Below, one piece after another: positions 1 to 7,623 of a stretch of DNA of 35,420 nt. Each line of letters starts with the position of its first letter. Positions within the stretch are counted from its first letter, which is position 1. Under the pieces are notes generated by a model. It was not told the DNA's origin and ran no database searches. It worked only from the letters and a program-made list of their open reading frames with translations. The position numbers were made by a program, and so were the translations under genes. Source of the stretch: Kineosphaera limosa NBRC 100340 (GTDB lineage Bacteria > Actinomycetota > Actinomycetes > Actinomycetales > Dermatophilaceae); NCBI RefSeq assembly GCF_000298215.1, contig NZ_BAHD01000069.1, positions 1-35,420 of the forward strand. Reading direction: 5' to 3'.

Positions 1-300
1 CTGCCCGCCGCGCCTAGCACTCCAGGGGTTTTGGCGGCCCCGCGCGGGGCCCCCCGCGGAACGAACGATCGTGCGACCCATCCGGTCCGGGAATGGGGGC
101 TGACGGCCGTCGCAAGCTGAGACAGCGGCCGGGGCCGGTCGGCACCATGGTGTCCCCCTACCGCTCGTCTGGCAACGCTCCACCCTGCACCGTTTGGGGG
201 CAGTCGTCGTCCCCGTCGATGCACGGACTCGTGTGTCGACTGCCCGCCGCGATCACGGGGCCCGGGCCCGCGATCGCCGTCCCCGGCAAGGGAGGTCCCG
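1..300. other. Left-edge region without a supported gene
   Basis: No convincing coding sequence was found here; the open frames look like shadows with arginine- and proline-rich translations. At 36-51 there is a perfect 16-bp palindrome (GGCCCCGCGCGGGGCC), which could be part of a terminator hairpin for a gene to the left. It has no U-tract on either strand, so this is uncertain. The last part, near 284-300, carries the ribosome binding site of the small gene that starts at 301. No clear promoter was recognised. Confidence 0.4.
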
Positions 301-582
301 ATGTCGCAGCAACCAGCGCCGCCCATCGACCCCAACGCCTGGATGACCTATGCGTTGAACCCGATTCGCACCATGGTCGACATCCCGCGGGAGCGGATGA
401 GCGACGAGCAGCTGTCCGTGTACCCGTTCGCCGCCAACGCCCTGGCCGGCGGGGAGCCGGTCATCCCCTTCGTCGCGCGCGGCGCGGGTCATCGGCTCTG
501 TCGGGTGTGCCTGGCCGAGTGGTCGGTGCGCATGTCGCCCGACCACGTCGCCGGCTGCCCCGCCGCGGACGCCCGAGCGTAG
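301..582 (+). CDS. Small hypothetical protein with C-terminal CxxC...H...C motif
   Basis: This 93-residue protein is not recognised as a member of a named family. The start is supported by an AGGGAGG ribosome binding site about 5 bases before the ATG. The N-terminal two thirds are hydrophilic with no signal peptide or membrane segment. The C-terminal part contains CRVCLAEW, then a histidine and a cysteine (SPDHVAGC), a spacing that could form a small zinc-binding site. It stands alone: a hairpin lies 66 bases downstream and the next gene is on the opposite strand. That it is a real gene is inferred from the strong ribosome binding site and normal amino acid composition. Its function is unknown; a zinc-ribbon-like or DNA/protein-binding role is only a guess. 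Confidence 0.6.
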   Translation: MSQQPAPPIDPNAWMTYALNPIRTMVDIPRERMSDEQLSVYPFAANALAGGEPVIPFVARGAGHRLCRVCLAEWSVRMSPDHVAGCPAADARA

Positions 583-647
583 GCCGCTAGGCACACCGAG
601 CAACACTCTGCGCCCCTTGCCGAGCCGAAGTTGCGGCCGTGCTGAGG

Positions 648-672
648 AGTCCGCCCTGTACGCGGGCGGACT
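648..672 (+). terminator. Hairpin downstream of the small CxxC gene
   Basis: A perfect 9-bp stem (AGTCCGCCC with GGGCGGACT) closes a 7-base loop, 66 bases after the stop codon of the gene at 301-582. There is no U-run after it. Stable U-poor hairpins are common at actinobacterial gene ends, so it is read as a terminator by position. Confidence 0.5.
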
Positions 673-745
673 GCGCCTGCGCGAGCGGCGCGGCGGTCTG
701 CCTCGACAGGCGGGCACCCGACGGTCGGCGAGGGCCCGGCACGGT

Positions 746-871
746 TTGTCGTTGTGGTGAACTAATTACATGCCCCCTGGCCGGCGCCGAGGCCCAGGCC
801 TCTGACCTGCGGCGTCAGAATGAGCCGGCAGCGCCGCATGGGGGCACGTAATTAGTTCACCACAACGACAA
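746..871. repeat. 126-bp element with 32-bp near-perfect inverted terminal repeats
   Basis: The arms are 746-777 and 840-871 and match at 31 of 32 positions (the only difference is CATGT versus CACGT). They are AT-richer than the surroundings and contain GTGAACTAATTAC. Inside, CGGCGC (782-787) pairs with GCGCCG (831-836), and TCTGAC (801-806) pairs with GTCAGA (814-819), so the whole element can fold as one extended hairpin. It carries no gene and starts 14 bases beyond the stop codon of the oxidoreductase gene. No convincing target-site duplication is visible. It could be a MITE-like transposon remnant, a large bidirectional terminator or a structured RNA; the sequence alone does not decide. 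Confidence 0.75.
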
Positions 872-885
872 TTAATTCCGGGCAG

Positions 886-3800
886 CTAGAGCGTCGGCGT
901 GGGCAGGCCCAGCGCCTGCAGGCGCTCGACGTAGGTCGCCACGGTGCGCAGCTTGACGTCCTCGTAGCCGCGGACCAGGTCGGGCAGGGCGGCGAATTCG
1001 GCGGCCCGGTCGTAGGACTCGGGGGTGAGGTCGGCGACGAGGTCGTAGAGCACCGCCCGGTAGTGGCGCAGCAGTTCGCGCTCGACGCGACGCACGCGGG
1101 CGCGGCCGAACGGGTCGAGGGCGGTGCCGCGCAGCCGCTTGCCGGGCGCCAGTGCACGCAGCGCGGTGTGCGTCGAGGGCCGGAAGCCGATCTTGCCGCT
1201 CATACCGAGCGCCCGCAGCATCGGCGGATGCAGCCGGAACGTCAGCCGGTCGCCGCCGGGCACCGCGGCCTGGGCGTAACCCTCCGAGCCGCCGCGAGTC
1301 AGCAGCCGGGCGACCTCGTACTCGTCCTTGTACGCGGTGAGCTTGTAGAGGTAGCGGGCCACCGCCTCGGACAGGCGGGTGGCGTCGGTGACGGCCCGCT
1401 CGGCCCGCCACACCTGCTCCACGATACGCACGTAGTCCTGTGCAGTGCGTTCATCCTGGAAGCCGACGAGATCGGCCGCGCGCAGCCGGGCCAGCCGGGC
1501 GGTCTCCCCCGTGAACGTCGCGGTGGCCAGGGCGGGCACCTGCGCCGCCGCGCGGGCGGGCCCAGCCAGGGGGACCCGACCATGACGCTCGCTCCGAGAG
1601 CCGCTCCCGGCGAGCGCGGCAGGGCTGGCGTCGGCGCCCGCGGCAGGGAAATCCTCGGCTAGGGCCACGGCATAGGCGGGCGGGTCGGCGACGCTGACCC
1701 GCCCCCAGCGGAACGCCGCGACATTAGCCTCGACCGCCACCCCGTTGATCGCGATGGCCTCCTCGACGGCCGCCGGCGGCAAGCGCAACGCCCCGCACTC
1801 CACCGCCGCCCCGACGAGCAGCAAGTTCGCGGCTGTGCTCGACCCGAGCAGGATCGCGGCATCGCCGAGCATGTCGAGGGTGTGAATGTCGGTGGCCGCA
1901 CTGGCCAGTCGACCCAACAGCTCCTCGGTGCCGGTCTGATGCAGCGAGCGGTCGTAGACCTCCGCGCCGGTCGGGGTGACGCTCGTCGAGGCGACGGCCA
2001 CCGTGCGGGTCGGATCGCCGTAGCCCAGGCTCACCGGGTCGGTCGCGGTCAGCAGGTCGAAGGCGAGGATCGCGTCGGCTCGGCCCGGCGTCACGCGGTT
2101 CGACGGCTCGACCGGCCCGTCCGCATTGAACCGCAGGTGCCCCACGACGGGCCCGGCCTTCTGCGCCAGCCCGATCTGATCGAGCAGGTCGACGGCGTAG
2201 CCCGCCCGTAGCGCCGCCGTGGCGAGCACCTGATTGACCGTGACGATGCCCGTGCCACCGACCCCGGCGAGGAACACACTCTGCGTCCCCACCTTGTCCG
2301 AAGCGGCGCCCACCCAGGCCGGCTCGCCCAGCTCCGGCGGGGTGACGACCTTCCCGCGAGTCGGCTCCCGCGGCACCTGCACGGTCATGAACGCCGGGCA
2401 GTCCCCCAGGAGGCACGAGTAGTCGGTGTTGCACGTCGTCTGGTCGATGCGGGTCTTCTCGCCGAACTCGGTGGCCACCGGCTGCACTGAGAGGCAGTTG
2501 CTCTTGACGCCGCAGTCGCCGCAGCCCTCGCAGACGTCTTCGTTGATGACCACCCGCGTCGGCATCACCGGCAGCAGCCCTCGTGAGCGCTGCCGCCGCG
2601 AGTCATTCGCACAGTGTTGTTGGTAGATGAGGACTGTGACGCCGGGGGTGTCGCGCAGTTCGCGCTGCGCCTCCTCGAGGCGGTCGCGGTGCCACACGCG
2701 GGTGCCGGGCGCCATGGCTTTCGCGTCGTGCCGACCGGGATCGTCGGAGAGCACGAAGATCCGCGCCACCCCCTCCGCGGCCAGCTTGTGCGTCAGCGCC
2801 GGGATCGTGAGCGCCCCTTGCGCGTCCTGCGCGCCGGTCATCGCGACGACGTCGTTGTGTAGCAGCTTGAACGTGATGTCGACGCCGGCGGCGACGCACG
2901 CCTGCAGCGCGAGCTGCCCGGAGTGGGCGAACGTGCCGTCGCCGAGGTTCTGGAAAATGTGGCGGGTGTCAGTGAACGGCGCCTGCCCGATCCACTGGGC
3001 GCCCTCGCCGCCCATCTGGGTGAAGCCGGTGACGGCGCTGTCGGTGCGCCGCGAGGTCGTGACGAGGGTGTGGCAGCCGATCCCGCCGGCGGCCAGCGAT
3101 CCCTCGGGCACGGCCGTCGAGCGGTTGTGCGGGCAGCCGGAGCAGAAGTAGGGCGCTCGGGCGACCGGCAACAGCGGCAACGGTTTTCGCGCGGCCGGGG
3201 GCGGCGTCAGCGGCAGCACCCCGGCGAAGACCCGCCGCATCGGCTCGTGCAGGCGGCCCGGGGTCAACTCACCCTCGGCCGGCACGAGCACCCGCCCGTC
3301 GGCGTCGCATTTGCCGAGCACCCGCGGGGCGTCGGGGACGCCGTAGAGCACGTCACGCACCTGGGTCTGCAGGAACGACGTCTTGTCTTCGACGACGAGA
3401 ATCTCCTCCAGCCCCTCGGCGAAGCGGCGCACCGCGGTCGGCTCCAGCGGGGTGATCATGCCGACCCGCAGCACCCGCACGCCGTGCGCGGCGAGGGTGT
3501 CGGCGTCGGCTCCGAGATCGACGAGGGCCTGCAGGGCGGAGTCGAAGGCGGGTCCGGTCGCGATGATGCCGCGGCGGCCGCCCGGCGCCGGCACGGTCAC
3601 CTCGTCGAGGCCGTTCGCGGCGGCGTAGTCGTGCACCATCTGCGCGCGCGGCCCCACGAGCTGGGCCTCGACCGCGACGATCCGGGCGCTGCCAACCAGT
3701 GGCGGGCTCTGCGTGAACACCCACGGCTCGCCGTCCCAGGTCAGGGCGGGCGTCACGGGCTCCACCGCCGTCACCGCCTCGTCGACCACCCAGGCGCCGT

Positions 3801-4413
3801 CGGCGACGTCCGCGACGATCTTCAGCGCGACCGGGCTGCCGCTGGCCCGGCTCAACGCGACCGCGTGCAGGCCGAGGGTGACGACCTCCGCAGCGTTGCG
3901 CGGAAAGAGCACGGGGATGCCGAGCGCCGCCAGGGTGCGTTCGCTGACGGCCGGCACCGTGGAGGACTTCGCGGCCGGGTCGTCGCCGGCGAGCAGCACG
4001 ACCCCGCCGGCCGGATTGACCCCGTACATCGTCAGGTGACGCAGGGCGTCGGTCGCGCGATCGACTCCGGGCGCCTTGCCGTACCAGACGCCGACGACAC
4101 CGTCGTGCCGTTGCCGCCCCGTCGGCAGGTCCGACTGGCTGCCCCACACCGACGTCGCGGCAATCTCCTCGTTCAGCCCGGGCTGGAAGTGGATCGCGTT
4201 GGCGCGCAACATCTCCGGCTCGCCGGCCAGCAGCTTGTCGAGGCCGCCGAGCGGGCTGCCCTGATAGCCGCTGACGAAGAAGCCGGTATCGAGCCCGCGC
4301 CGGGCGTCGAGCGCGCGCTGTTCGACGAGGAAGCGCGCGATCGCCTGCACGCCCGTGAGCAGCGCCGGAGGGGATCCGGTGCGAAACCTCTCCGCCAGGT
4401 CGTAAGCGCTCAT
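886..4413 (-). CDS. Fused indolepyruvate ferredoxin oxidoreductase
   Basis: This 1175-residue protein is a single-chain 2-oxoacid:ferredoxin oxidoreductase of the indolepyruvate type, expected to convert arylpyruvates plus CoA to acyl-CoA, CO2 and reduced ferredoxin in the cytoplasm. The order of parts is: pyrimidine-binding domain (about 1-220, with GLNEE at 79-83), a transketolase-C-like linker domain, the thiamine-diphosphate domain (about 420-620, with CSGCPHN at 424-430 and GDGTFAHSG at 491-499), an iron-sulfur segment (C628, C631, C634, C640 and more cysteines at 661-672), the gamma domain with GVGGTGIVTVNQV near 718, and a C-terminal DUF6537-like domain. Length matches the fused family. 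It is monocistronic, with the inverted-repeat element just past its end. The ribosome binding site is weak (GGGCGG before the ATG). Indolepyruvate as true substrate is inferred from family. Confidence 0.93.
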   Translation of the reverse strand: MSAYDLAERFRTGSPPALLTGVQAIARFLVEQRALDARRGLDTGFFVSGYQGSPLGGLDKLLAGEPEMLRANAIHFQPGLNEEIAATSVWGSQSDLPTGRQRHDGVVGVWYGKAPGVDRATDALRHLTMYGVNPAGGVVLLAGDDPAAKSSTVPAVSERTLAALGIPVLFPRNAAEVVTLGLHAVALSRASGSPVALKIVADVADGAWVVDEAVTAVEPVTPALTWDGEPWVFTQSPPLVGSARIVAVEAQLVGPRAQMVHDYAAANGLDEVTVPAPGGRRGIIATGPAFDSALQALVDLGADADTLAAHGVRVLRVGMITPLEPTAVRRFAEGLEEILVVEDKTSFLQTQVRDVLYGVPDAPRVLGKCDADGRVLVPAEGELTPGRLHEPMRRVFAGVLPLTPPPAARKPLPLLPVARAPYFCSGCPHNRSTAVPEGSLAAGGIGCHTLVTTSRRTDSAVTGFTQMGGEGAQWIGQAPFTDTRHIFQNLGDGTFAHSGQLALQACVAAGVDITFKLLHNDVVAMTGAQDAQGALTIPALTHKLAAEGVARIFVLSDDPGRHDAKAMAPGTRVWHRDRLEEAQRELRDTPGVTVLIYQQHCANDSRRQRSRGLLPVMPTRVVINEDVCEGCGDCGVKSNCLSVQPVATEFGEKTRIDQTTCNTDYSCLLGDCPAFMTVQVPREPTRGKVVTPPELGEPAWVGAASDKVGTQSVFLAGVGGTGIVTVNQVLATAALRAGYAVDLLDQIGLAQKAGPVVGHLRFNADGPVEPSNRVTPGRADAILAFDLLTATDPVSLGYGDPTRTVAVASTSVTPTGAEVYDRSLHQTGTEELLGRLASAATDIHTLDMLGDAAILLGSSTAANLLLVGAAVECGALRLPPAAVEEAIAINGVAVEANVAAFRWGRVSVADPPAYAVALAEDFPAAGADASPAALAGSGSRSERHGRVPLAGPARAAAQVPALATATFTGETARLARLRAADLVGFQDERTAQDYVRIVEQVWRAERAVTDATRLSEAVARYLYKLTAYKDEYEVARLLTRGGSEGYAQAAVPGGDRLTFRLHPPMLRALGMSGKIGFRPSTHTALRALAPGKRLRGTALDPFGRARVRRVERELLRHYRAVLYDLVADLTPESYDRAAEFAALPDLVRGYEDVKLRTVATYVERLQALGLPTPTL

Positions 4414-4517
4414 CCGCCCACAGTAGGTCGCCTAGCGCGGACCGGCAGCCCTCCCGACCTCCGTTGAGCCGTCCACAGGGGCCCGTCCCCGATGCGACCC
4501 ATCCACAGGCGAACTGT

Positions 4518-4546
4518 GTGACAAATGTAAAACGCGGGGCTAACTT
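4518..4546 (+). promoter_or_regulatory. Promoter of the toxin-antitoxin operon, predicted leaderless
   Basis: GTGACA (4518-4523) and TAACTT (4541-4546) are separated by 17 bases. The -10 fits the actinobacterial TANNNT form. Transcription would start about 6-7 bases downstream, on or beside the ATG at 4553, so the antitoxin mRNA is predicted to have no leader. There is no Shine-Dalgarno sequence at a useful distance. Confidence 0.55.
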
Positions 4547-4552
4547 GCCAGC

Positions 4553-4783
4553 ATGGGGCTTGTGAATGTGCGAATCCACGGCGAGGCCGAAGCCGCGCTC
4601 GCCGAACTGACGGCCGACGGCACGACCGTCTCGGAGGCGGTGCGTCGAGCGCTCATCGAGTCGCGGCAACTACGCCGACGAGAAGTGATGCGAGCAGATG
4701 CCCTGCGCGACCTCGCCGACCCCGAGGATCAAGCCGCCGTGCGTCGGGCCCTGGACGAGTGGGCCGATGCTGATACGTGGTGA
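4553..4783 (+). CDS. Antitoxin of a MazEF-like pair (ribbon-helix-helix type)
   Basis: This 76-residue protein starts with a short beta-strand-like segment (VNVRIHGEA) followed by two predicted helices containing TVSEAVRRALIE, which is the arrangement of a ribbon-helix-helix DNA-binding domain. The charged C-terminal half (RRREVMRADALRDLADPEDQ) would be the flexible region that wraps the toxin. Its stop codon overlaps the downstream MazF-like gene by 17 bases, the usual coupling of antitoxin and toxin. In this family the antitoxin neutralises the ribonuclease and represses the shared promoter. The gene lacks a ribosome binding site and the promoter places the transcript start at the ATG, so it is probably translated from a leaderless mRNA. 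The assignment rests on fold-like pattern and context rather than on a strong family motif. Confidence 0.75.
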   Translation: MGLVNVRIHGEAEAALAELTADGTTVSEAVRRALIESRQLRRREVMRADALRDLADPEDQAAVRRALDEWADADTW

Positions 4784-5114
4784 CGTCTACCGACTCAGTG
4801 ACGATCTCAGTGACGATCCTCGGGCCCGTGGCCACGAACAGCGAGGGCGTCGATTGGGTGTGGTGCTGCAGTCCGAAGATCTGCCCCTCTCCACGGTTAT
4901 CGTGGCGCCGACCTCGACGGCGGCGACCCCGCGCAGCTTCCGACCCGAGGTGGAGATCGAGGGAAGGGCGACCTGCGTTCTGCTCGAGCACCTCCGCGGC
5001 ATCGACACAGCGCGTCTTGGCGCGCGCGTCGGACACCTGAGCCGCACCGAACTCGCCGCCGTTGAAGAGGCGCTGGAGCTCGTGCTGGGCCTGGATCTGC
5101 GCCGCCGAAGCTGA
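4767..5114 (+). CDS. MazF/PemK-type endoribonuclease toxin
   Basis: This 115-residue protein is a type II toxin of the MazF/PemK family, which cleaves mRNA at short sequence motifs. The start MLIRGDVYRL is the standard first beta-strand (IRGDVY). It is followed by the loop and EQRGRRLGVVLQSE, the conserved basic segment and second strand, then IVAPTSTAA, FRPEVEI and the C-terminal helix LSRTELAAVEEALELVLGL. The ATG at 4767 lies within the last codons of the antitoxin, so translation is coupled. The loop after the first strand contains a tandem 12-bp duplication encoding LSDDLSDD, longer than usual and rich in acid. A longer open frame upstream of this ATG is just overlap with the antitoxin. 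All core segments are intact, so the toxin is probably functional; this is inferred. Confidence 0.88.
   Translation: MLIRGDVYRLSDDLSDDPRARGHEQRGRRLGVVLQSEDLPLSTVIVAPTSTAATPRSFRPEVEIEGRATCVLLEHLRGIDTARLGARVGHLSRTELAAVEEALELVLGLDLRRRS
4794..4817 (+). repeat. Tandem 12-bp duplication inside the toxin gene
   Basis: CTCAGTGACGAT occurs twice in direct succession. It keeps the frame and adds the repeated residues LSDD to the loop between the first two strands of the MazF-like toxin. Confidence 0.85.
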
Positions 5115-5153
5115 CGGCAGACCCAGGCCCCACCTCCTGCGCTCGGCTAGCGG

Positions 5154-6194
5154 CTACTTGACGTAGGTGTCGAGGAAGCGGATGAGCTGGTCCTTGAGCT
5201 CCTGGGCGGTGAAGAACTTAGGGTCGGCGTGGGCGGCGTCGATGATCGTCAGCTCGACGGGCACCCCGGCGGCCTCCAGCGCGGCCTTGAAACGCTCGGC
5301 CTGCGGCGGCGGCGTCGTGCAGTCCTGACTGCCGTGGAACATCAGCACCGGCGGGGTGTTCGCGTTGACGTACGTGACCGGGCTGGCCTTGGCCGCGATC
5401 GGCTCGCCCTCCGGGGAGTCGGGGTCGGCGCCGATGAGCCGACCGTGCGAGGACTCCGCGCCCGGACGCGCCCGCTGGCACGGCCCGTTCTGCTGGTCCT
5501 CGGTGCGCTTGGTGAGGTCGTACAGGCCGTAGTAGCCGACGATCGCCTTGACCTTGGTGTCGGTGTCGGTGATCCCGATGTCGCCCTGCAACTCCTTGTC
5601 GTCGCTGCTCACCCCGGTCATGGTGGCCAGGTGGCCGCCCGCGGAGTCGCCCATCATGACGAACCGGTCGGGGTCGAGCCAGTACTGGTTCGCGTGGCTC
5701 TTCAGGAAGCGCACGGCGGCGGAGATGTCCTGCACCGGCTCGGGGAACGTGCCGTTGGGCACCACCCGGTAGTTGACCGAGGCGATCGCGTAGCCGTTCT
5801 GCAGCAGCACGTCGCGCAGCTGGTTCATCTGGATTTCTTCGTTGTTGATGTCCGACTTGTCGCCCGCGGCCCACCCGCCGCCGTGCACAAACACGACCGT
5901 CGGGTACGGCCCCGCACCCTTGTCGGTGTCGGCGCCGGGCATGTAGAGGTCGAGCTTGTGCTCTTCCTTGCCGTCTTGGGCGTAGAGGATGTCGGTGCGC
6001 TTGGGCTCGATCGGTTGTTCCGGCGTGGCCGGGGCGGTCGGCGTTTGGGTGACCGCCGTCGGCGTGGGACTGGTCTGCGCCTGCGGTTCGCTCGCGTTGC
6101 CGCCGCAAGCGGCCACCAGCATCGCCGTCGTCAGCCCGACAAGAAGTGCTTTAGCCCGCAAAGGGCACCCCCAGGTATTCGTCCGCGTGTGCAT
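5154..6194 (-). CDS. Exported lipoprotein esterase/lipase (alpha/beta hydrolase)
   Basis: This is an alpha/beta hydrolase of the hormone-sensitive-lipase/BD-FAE-like group, expected to hydrolyse an ester outside the membrane. The N-terminus has a lipoprotein signal ending in the lipobox LVAAC, followed by a Thr/Pro-rich spacer. The catalytic parts are the oxyanion motif HGGGW, the nucleophile elbow GDSAGG, an acid residue in HGSQDCT and the histidine in DAAHADP. An ATG at 6194 is used here. A TTG at 6161, preceded by GGGGGTG, would start directly at the signal peptide (RAKALLVGL) and is equally possible; a longer frame to 6236 has no ribosome binding site support. It converges with the toxin gene and diverges from the AMIN-like gene. 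The natural substrate is not predictable. Confidence 0.87.
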   Translation of the reverse strand: MHTRTNTWGCPLRAKALLVGLTTAMLVAACGGNASEPQAQTSPTPTAVTQTPTAPATPEQPIEPKRTDILYAQDGKEEHKLDLYMPGADTDKGAGPYPTVVFVHGGGWAAGDKSDINNEEIQMNQLRDVLLQNGYAIASVNYRVVPNGTFPEPVQDISAAVRFLKSHANQYWLDPDRFVMMGDSAGGHLATMTGVSSDDKELQGDIGITDTDTKVKAIVGYYGLYDLTKRTEDQQNGPCQRARPGAESSHGRLIGADPDSPEGEPIAAKASPVTYVNANTPPVLMFHGSQDCTTPPPQAERFKAALEAAGVPVELTIIDAAHADPKFFTAQELKDQLIRFLDTYVK

Positions 6195-6285
6195 TTCGCC
6201 CGGCCCGTCACGTCGAGCCGGATCCCCGCGGGCCACCCTACGGGCCGAATCTGTGGACGTGGTGACACTCAGCCGTGAGTCCCGG

Positions 6286-6327
6286 GCACCCCTGGGGGCA
6301 TTGCGGCGGCGCGCCGAGCACCCCTGG
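6286..6327 (+). repeat. Repeated decamer in the divergent promoter region
   Basis: GCACCCCTGG occurs at 6286-6295 and 6318-6327, 32 bp apart, which is about three helical turns. It lies between the divergent esterase and AMIN-like genes, so it could be a pair of protein-binding sites. No regulator is identified. Confidence 0.35.
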
Positions 6328-6421
6328 ACACCGCTGGGGAGCGGGTGTAAGACGGCTCAATACGTCGCGGCGAGAGGTCGCGGCGTAACGGGGAATCACC
6401 AGGGGATCAAGGGGGATCACC

Positions 6422-7102
6422 ATGAATCACAACCGTACTCACCGACCAAACGCACATCGCACCGGTCGGCGCCCGCTCCGGCACATCGTCGGAGCGAGCG
6501 CCGTGGCCGCACTCGTCGTCGGCCTGAGTGCCGGTCCCGCCGGGGCCGCTGGAGCCGTCGGCGCCGCGGCTTCGACATCCATACAACCGGCGACCGCCTT
6601 GTCGACGGCAGCGCTGGCCGCCACTCCCAGGGCGACATGCGACACCCGCTGGGGCACCGGCGCCAAGGGCAATCTGCCCGTGTCGCTGAGCCGCAACAAT
6701 CACCTCACCGGAGTGCGGGCCGGTCGGCACTCGTGTTTCGACCGGGTGGTCGTCGACCTCGACGGCACACTCGCGAACAAGGGGTACAGCGTGCGGTACG
6801 TGCGCTCGGTCACCCAGGACGGCAGCGGCAACCGGGTGCCGCTGCGGGGCGGCGCCGCGATCGCCGTCGTCATCGGGGCGCCCGCCTACGACGCCAAGGG
6901 CCAGCCGACCTACCGGCCGCGCAACCCCGCCGAGCTCGTCAACACCCGCGGCTTCCGCACTTTGCGTCAGGCGGCCTTCGCCGGCTCGTTCGAGGGTCAG
7001 ACCACCCTCGGGCTCGGGGTCACCAAGCGCACCCCGATGCGGGCGTTCGTGCTGCGCGGCACCGACGGTGACCGGCTGGTCATCGACATCGCGCACCGCT
7101 GA
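6422..7102 (+). CDS. Exported AMIN-like domain protein
   Basis: This 226-residue protein has a basic N-terminus, a hydrophobic segment (IVGASAVAALVVGLSAG) and alanine-rich cleavage region, so it is predicted to be secreted. The mature part (about residues 75-226) follows the pattern of the actinobacterial AMIN-like domain: RAGRHSCFDRVVVDLDG near its start, GYSVRYV, then FEGQTTLGLGV and the closing LVIDIAHR. Domains of this type are found in cell-envelope proteins and are thought to bind cell-surface polymers, but the exact ligand is not known. AAGGGGG lies 9 bases before the ATG. It is a single gene, with a strong hairpin between it and the convergent arsR gene. The two cysteines in the mature part (ATCDTRWG and HSCFDR) may form a disulfide. 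Confidence 0.78.
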   Translation: MNHNRTHRPNAHRTGRRPLRHIVGASAVAALVVGLSAGPAGAAGAVGAAASTSIQPATALSTAALAATPRATCDTRWGTGAKGNLPVSLSRNNHLTGVRAGRHSCFDRVVVDLDGTLANKGYSVRYVRSVTQDGSGNRVPLRGGAAIAVVIGAPAYDAKGQPTYRPRNPAELVNTRGFRTLRQAAFAGSFEGQTTLGLGVTKRTPMRAFVLRGTDGDRLVIDIAHR

Positions 7103-7110
7103 GGACGGCC

Positions 7111-7154
7111 GCTACCCCACCCATCGTGGCTGCCAGGCCCGAGGGTGGGGTGGC
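7111..7154. terminator. Hairpin between the AMIN-like gene and arsR
   Basis: GCTACCCCACCC (7111-7122) pairs with GGGTGGGGTGGC (7143-7154), 12 pairs including one G-U, around a 20-base loop. It lies between two convergent genes and could stop transcription from both sides. No U-tract is present. Confidence 0.6.
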
Positions 7155-7180
7155 GTCTGCCTGGCACGCCCTGCGGCCGC

Positions 7181-7525
7181 TCAGTGCTCGGGGTGCAGGG
7201 CGGAGTGCGGGGCGCGGATGTGGTGGAGCAGTTCGTGGGCGGCGTCGTCGGTGAGCGTCCAGCGCCGGTAGCGGCCGTCACGGCGACCGGTGACGACCCC
7301 GGCCTCGGCCAAGGAGGCGAGCGCCTGGCTCACCGCGTTGGCGGAAACACTTGCGGCGGAGGCAATCTCACCGACGCTCGAGTCGGGTGCGGCGTGCACG
7401 GCGATGAGGATCTTGAGGCGGGTCGGGTCGGCGAGCAGTTCGAAGGTGCCGGTCCACGTCGACAGCTCCGGCGTGGTCTTGGCCACCGCGTCGGCGGCGA
7501 CCCTTCCCGCTTTCGGGTCCGTCAT
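7181..7525 (-). CDS. ArsR/SmtB-family repressor with histidine-rich C-terminus
   Basis: This 114-residue protein is a winged-helix repressor of the ArsR/SmtB family. The dimer/DNA-binding core runs from FELLADPTRLKILIAV (28-43) through the recognition helix SVSANAVSQALASLAEAG (59-76) to the wing GRRDGRYRRWTL. The last helix has H97, H101, H102, H107, H111 and H114, a pattern like the alpha-5 metal sites of nickel/cobalt or zinc sensors (NmtR, KmtR), though with different spacing. There is no CxC arsenic-type site. The start at 7525 is chosen because AAGGGAG lies 8 bases upstream; a longer frame to 7666 would run through the promoter region. It is divergent from the ABC importer operon, which it most likely represses in response to a metal; this is inferred. 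Confidence 0.88.
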   Translation of the reverse strand: MTDPKAGRVAADAVAKTTPELSTWTGTFELLADPTRLKILIAVHAAPDSSVGEIASAASVSANAVSQALASLAEAGVVTGRRDGRYRRWTLTDDAAHELLHHIRAPHSALHPEH

Positions 7526-7623
7526 CACCGCCGCTCCCTTCGCACCACAGGTAGTCGCATCCCCTGTGCTGGCCACGCTGTTGCCGCCTCTGCTGGTGTC
7601 GCATCCAATCGTCCACGCACGCG

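Noticed and set aside
36-51. 16-bp palindrome as a replication or partition site
   Set aside because: Short GC palindromes are common at this composition; no other copies or protein context were seen.
93-590. 165-residue open frame over the small CxxC gene
   Set aside because: It is rich in Arg, Pro and Gly, has no ribosome binding site and overlaps the better-supported gene at 301-582.
253-717. Minus-strand open frame at the left edge
   Set aside because: Arginine-rich antisense shadow of the small gene and of a hairpin region.
746-871. Full insertion sequence at the inverted repeat
   Set aside because: Only 62 bases separate the arms, so there is no room for a transposase.
2923-4467. 514-residue plus-strand open frame
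   Set aside because: Antisense shadow of the oxidoreductase gene; composition is dominated by Arg, Gly and His.
5229-6278. 349-residue plus-strand frame opposite the esterase
   Set aside because: Antisense shadow with no start signal and repetitive V/G/R composition.
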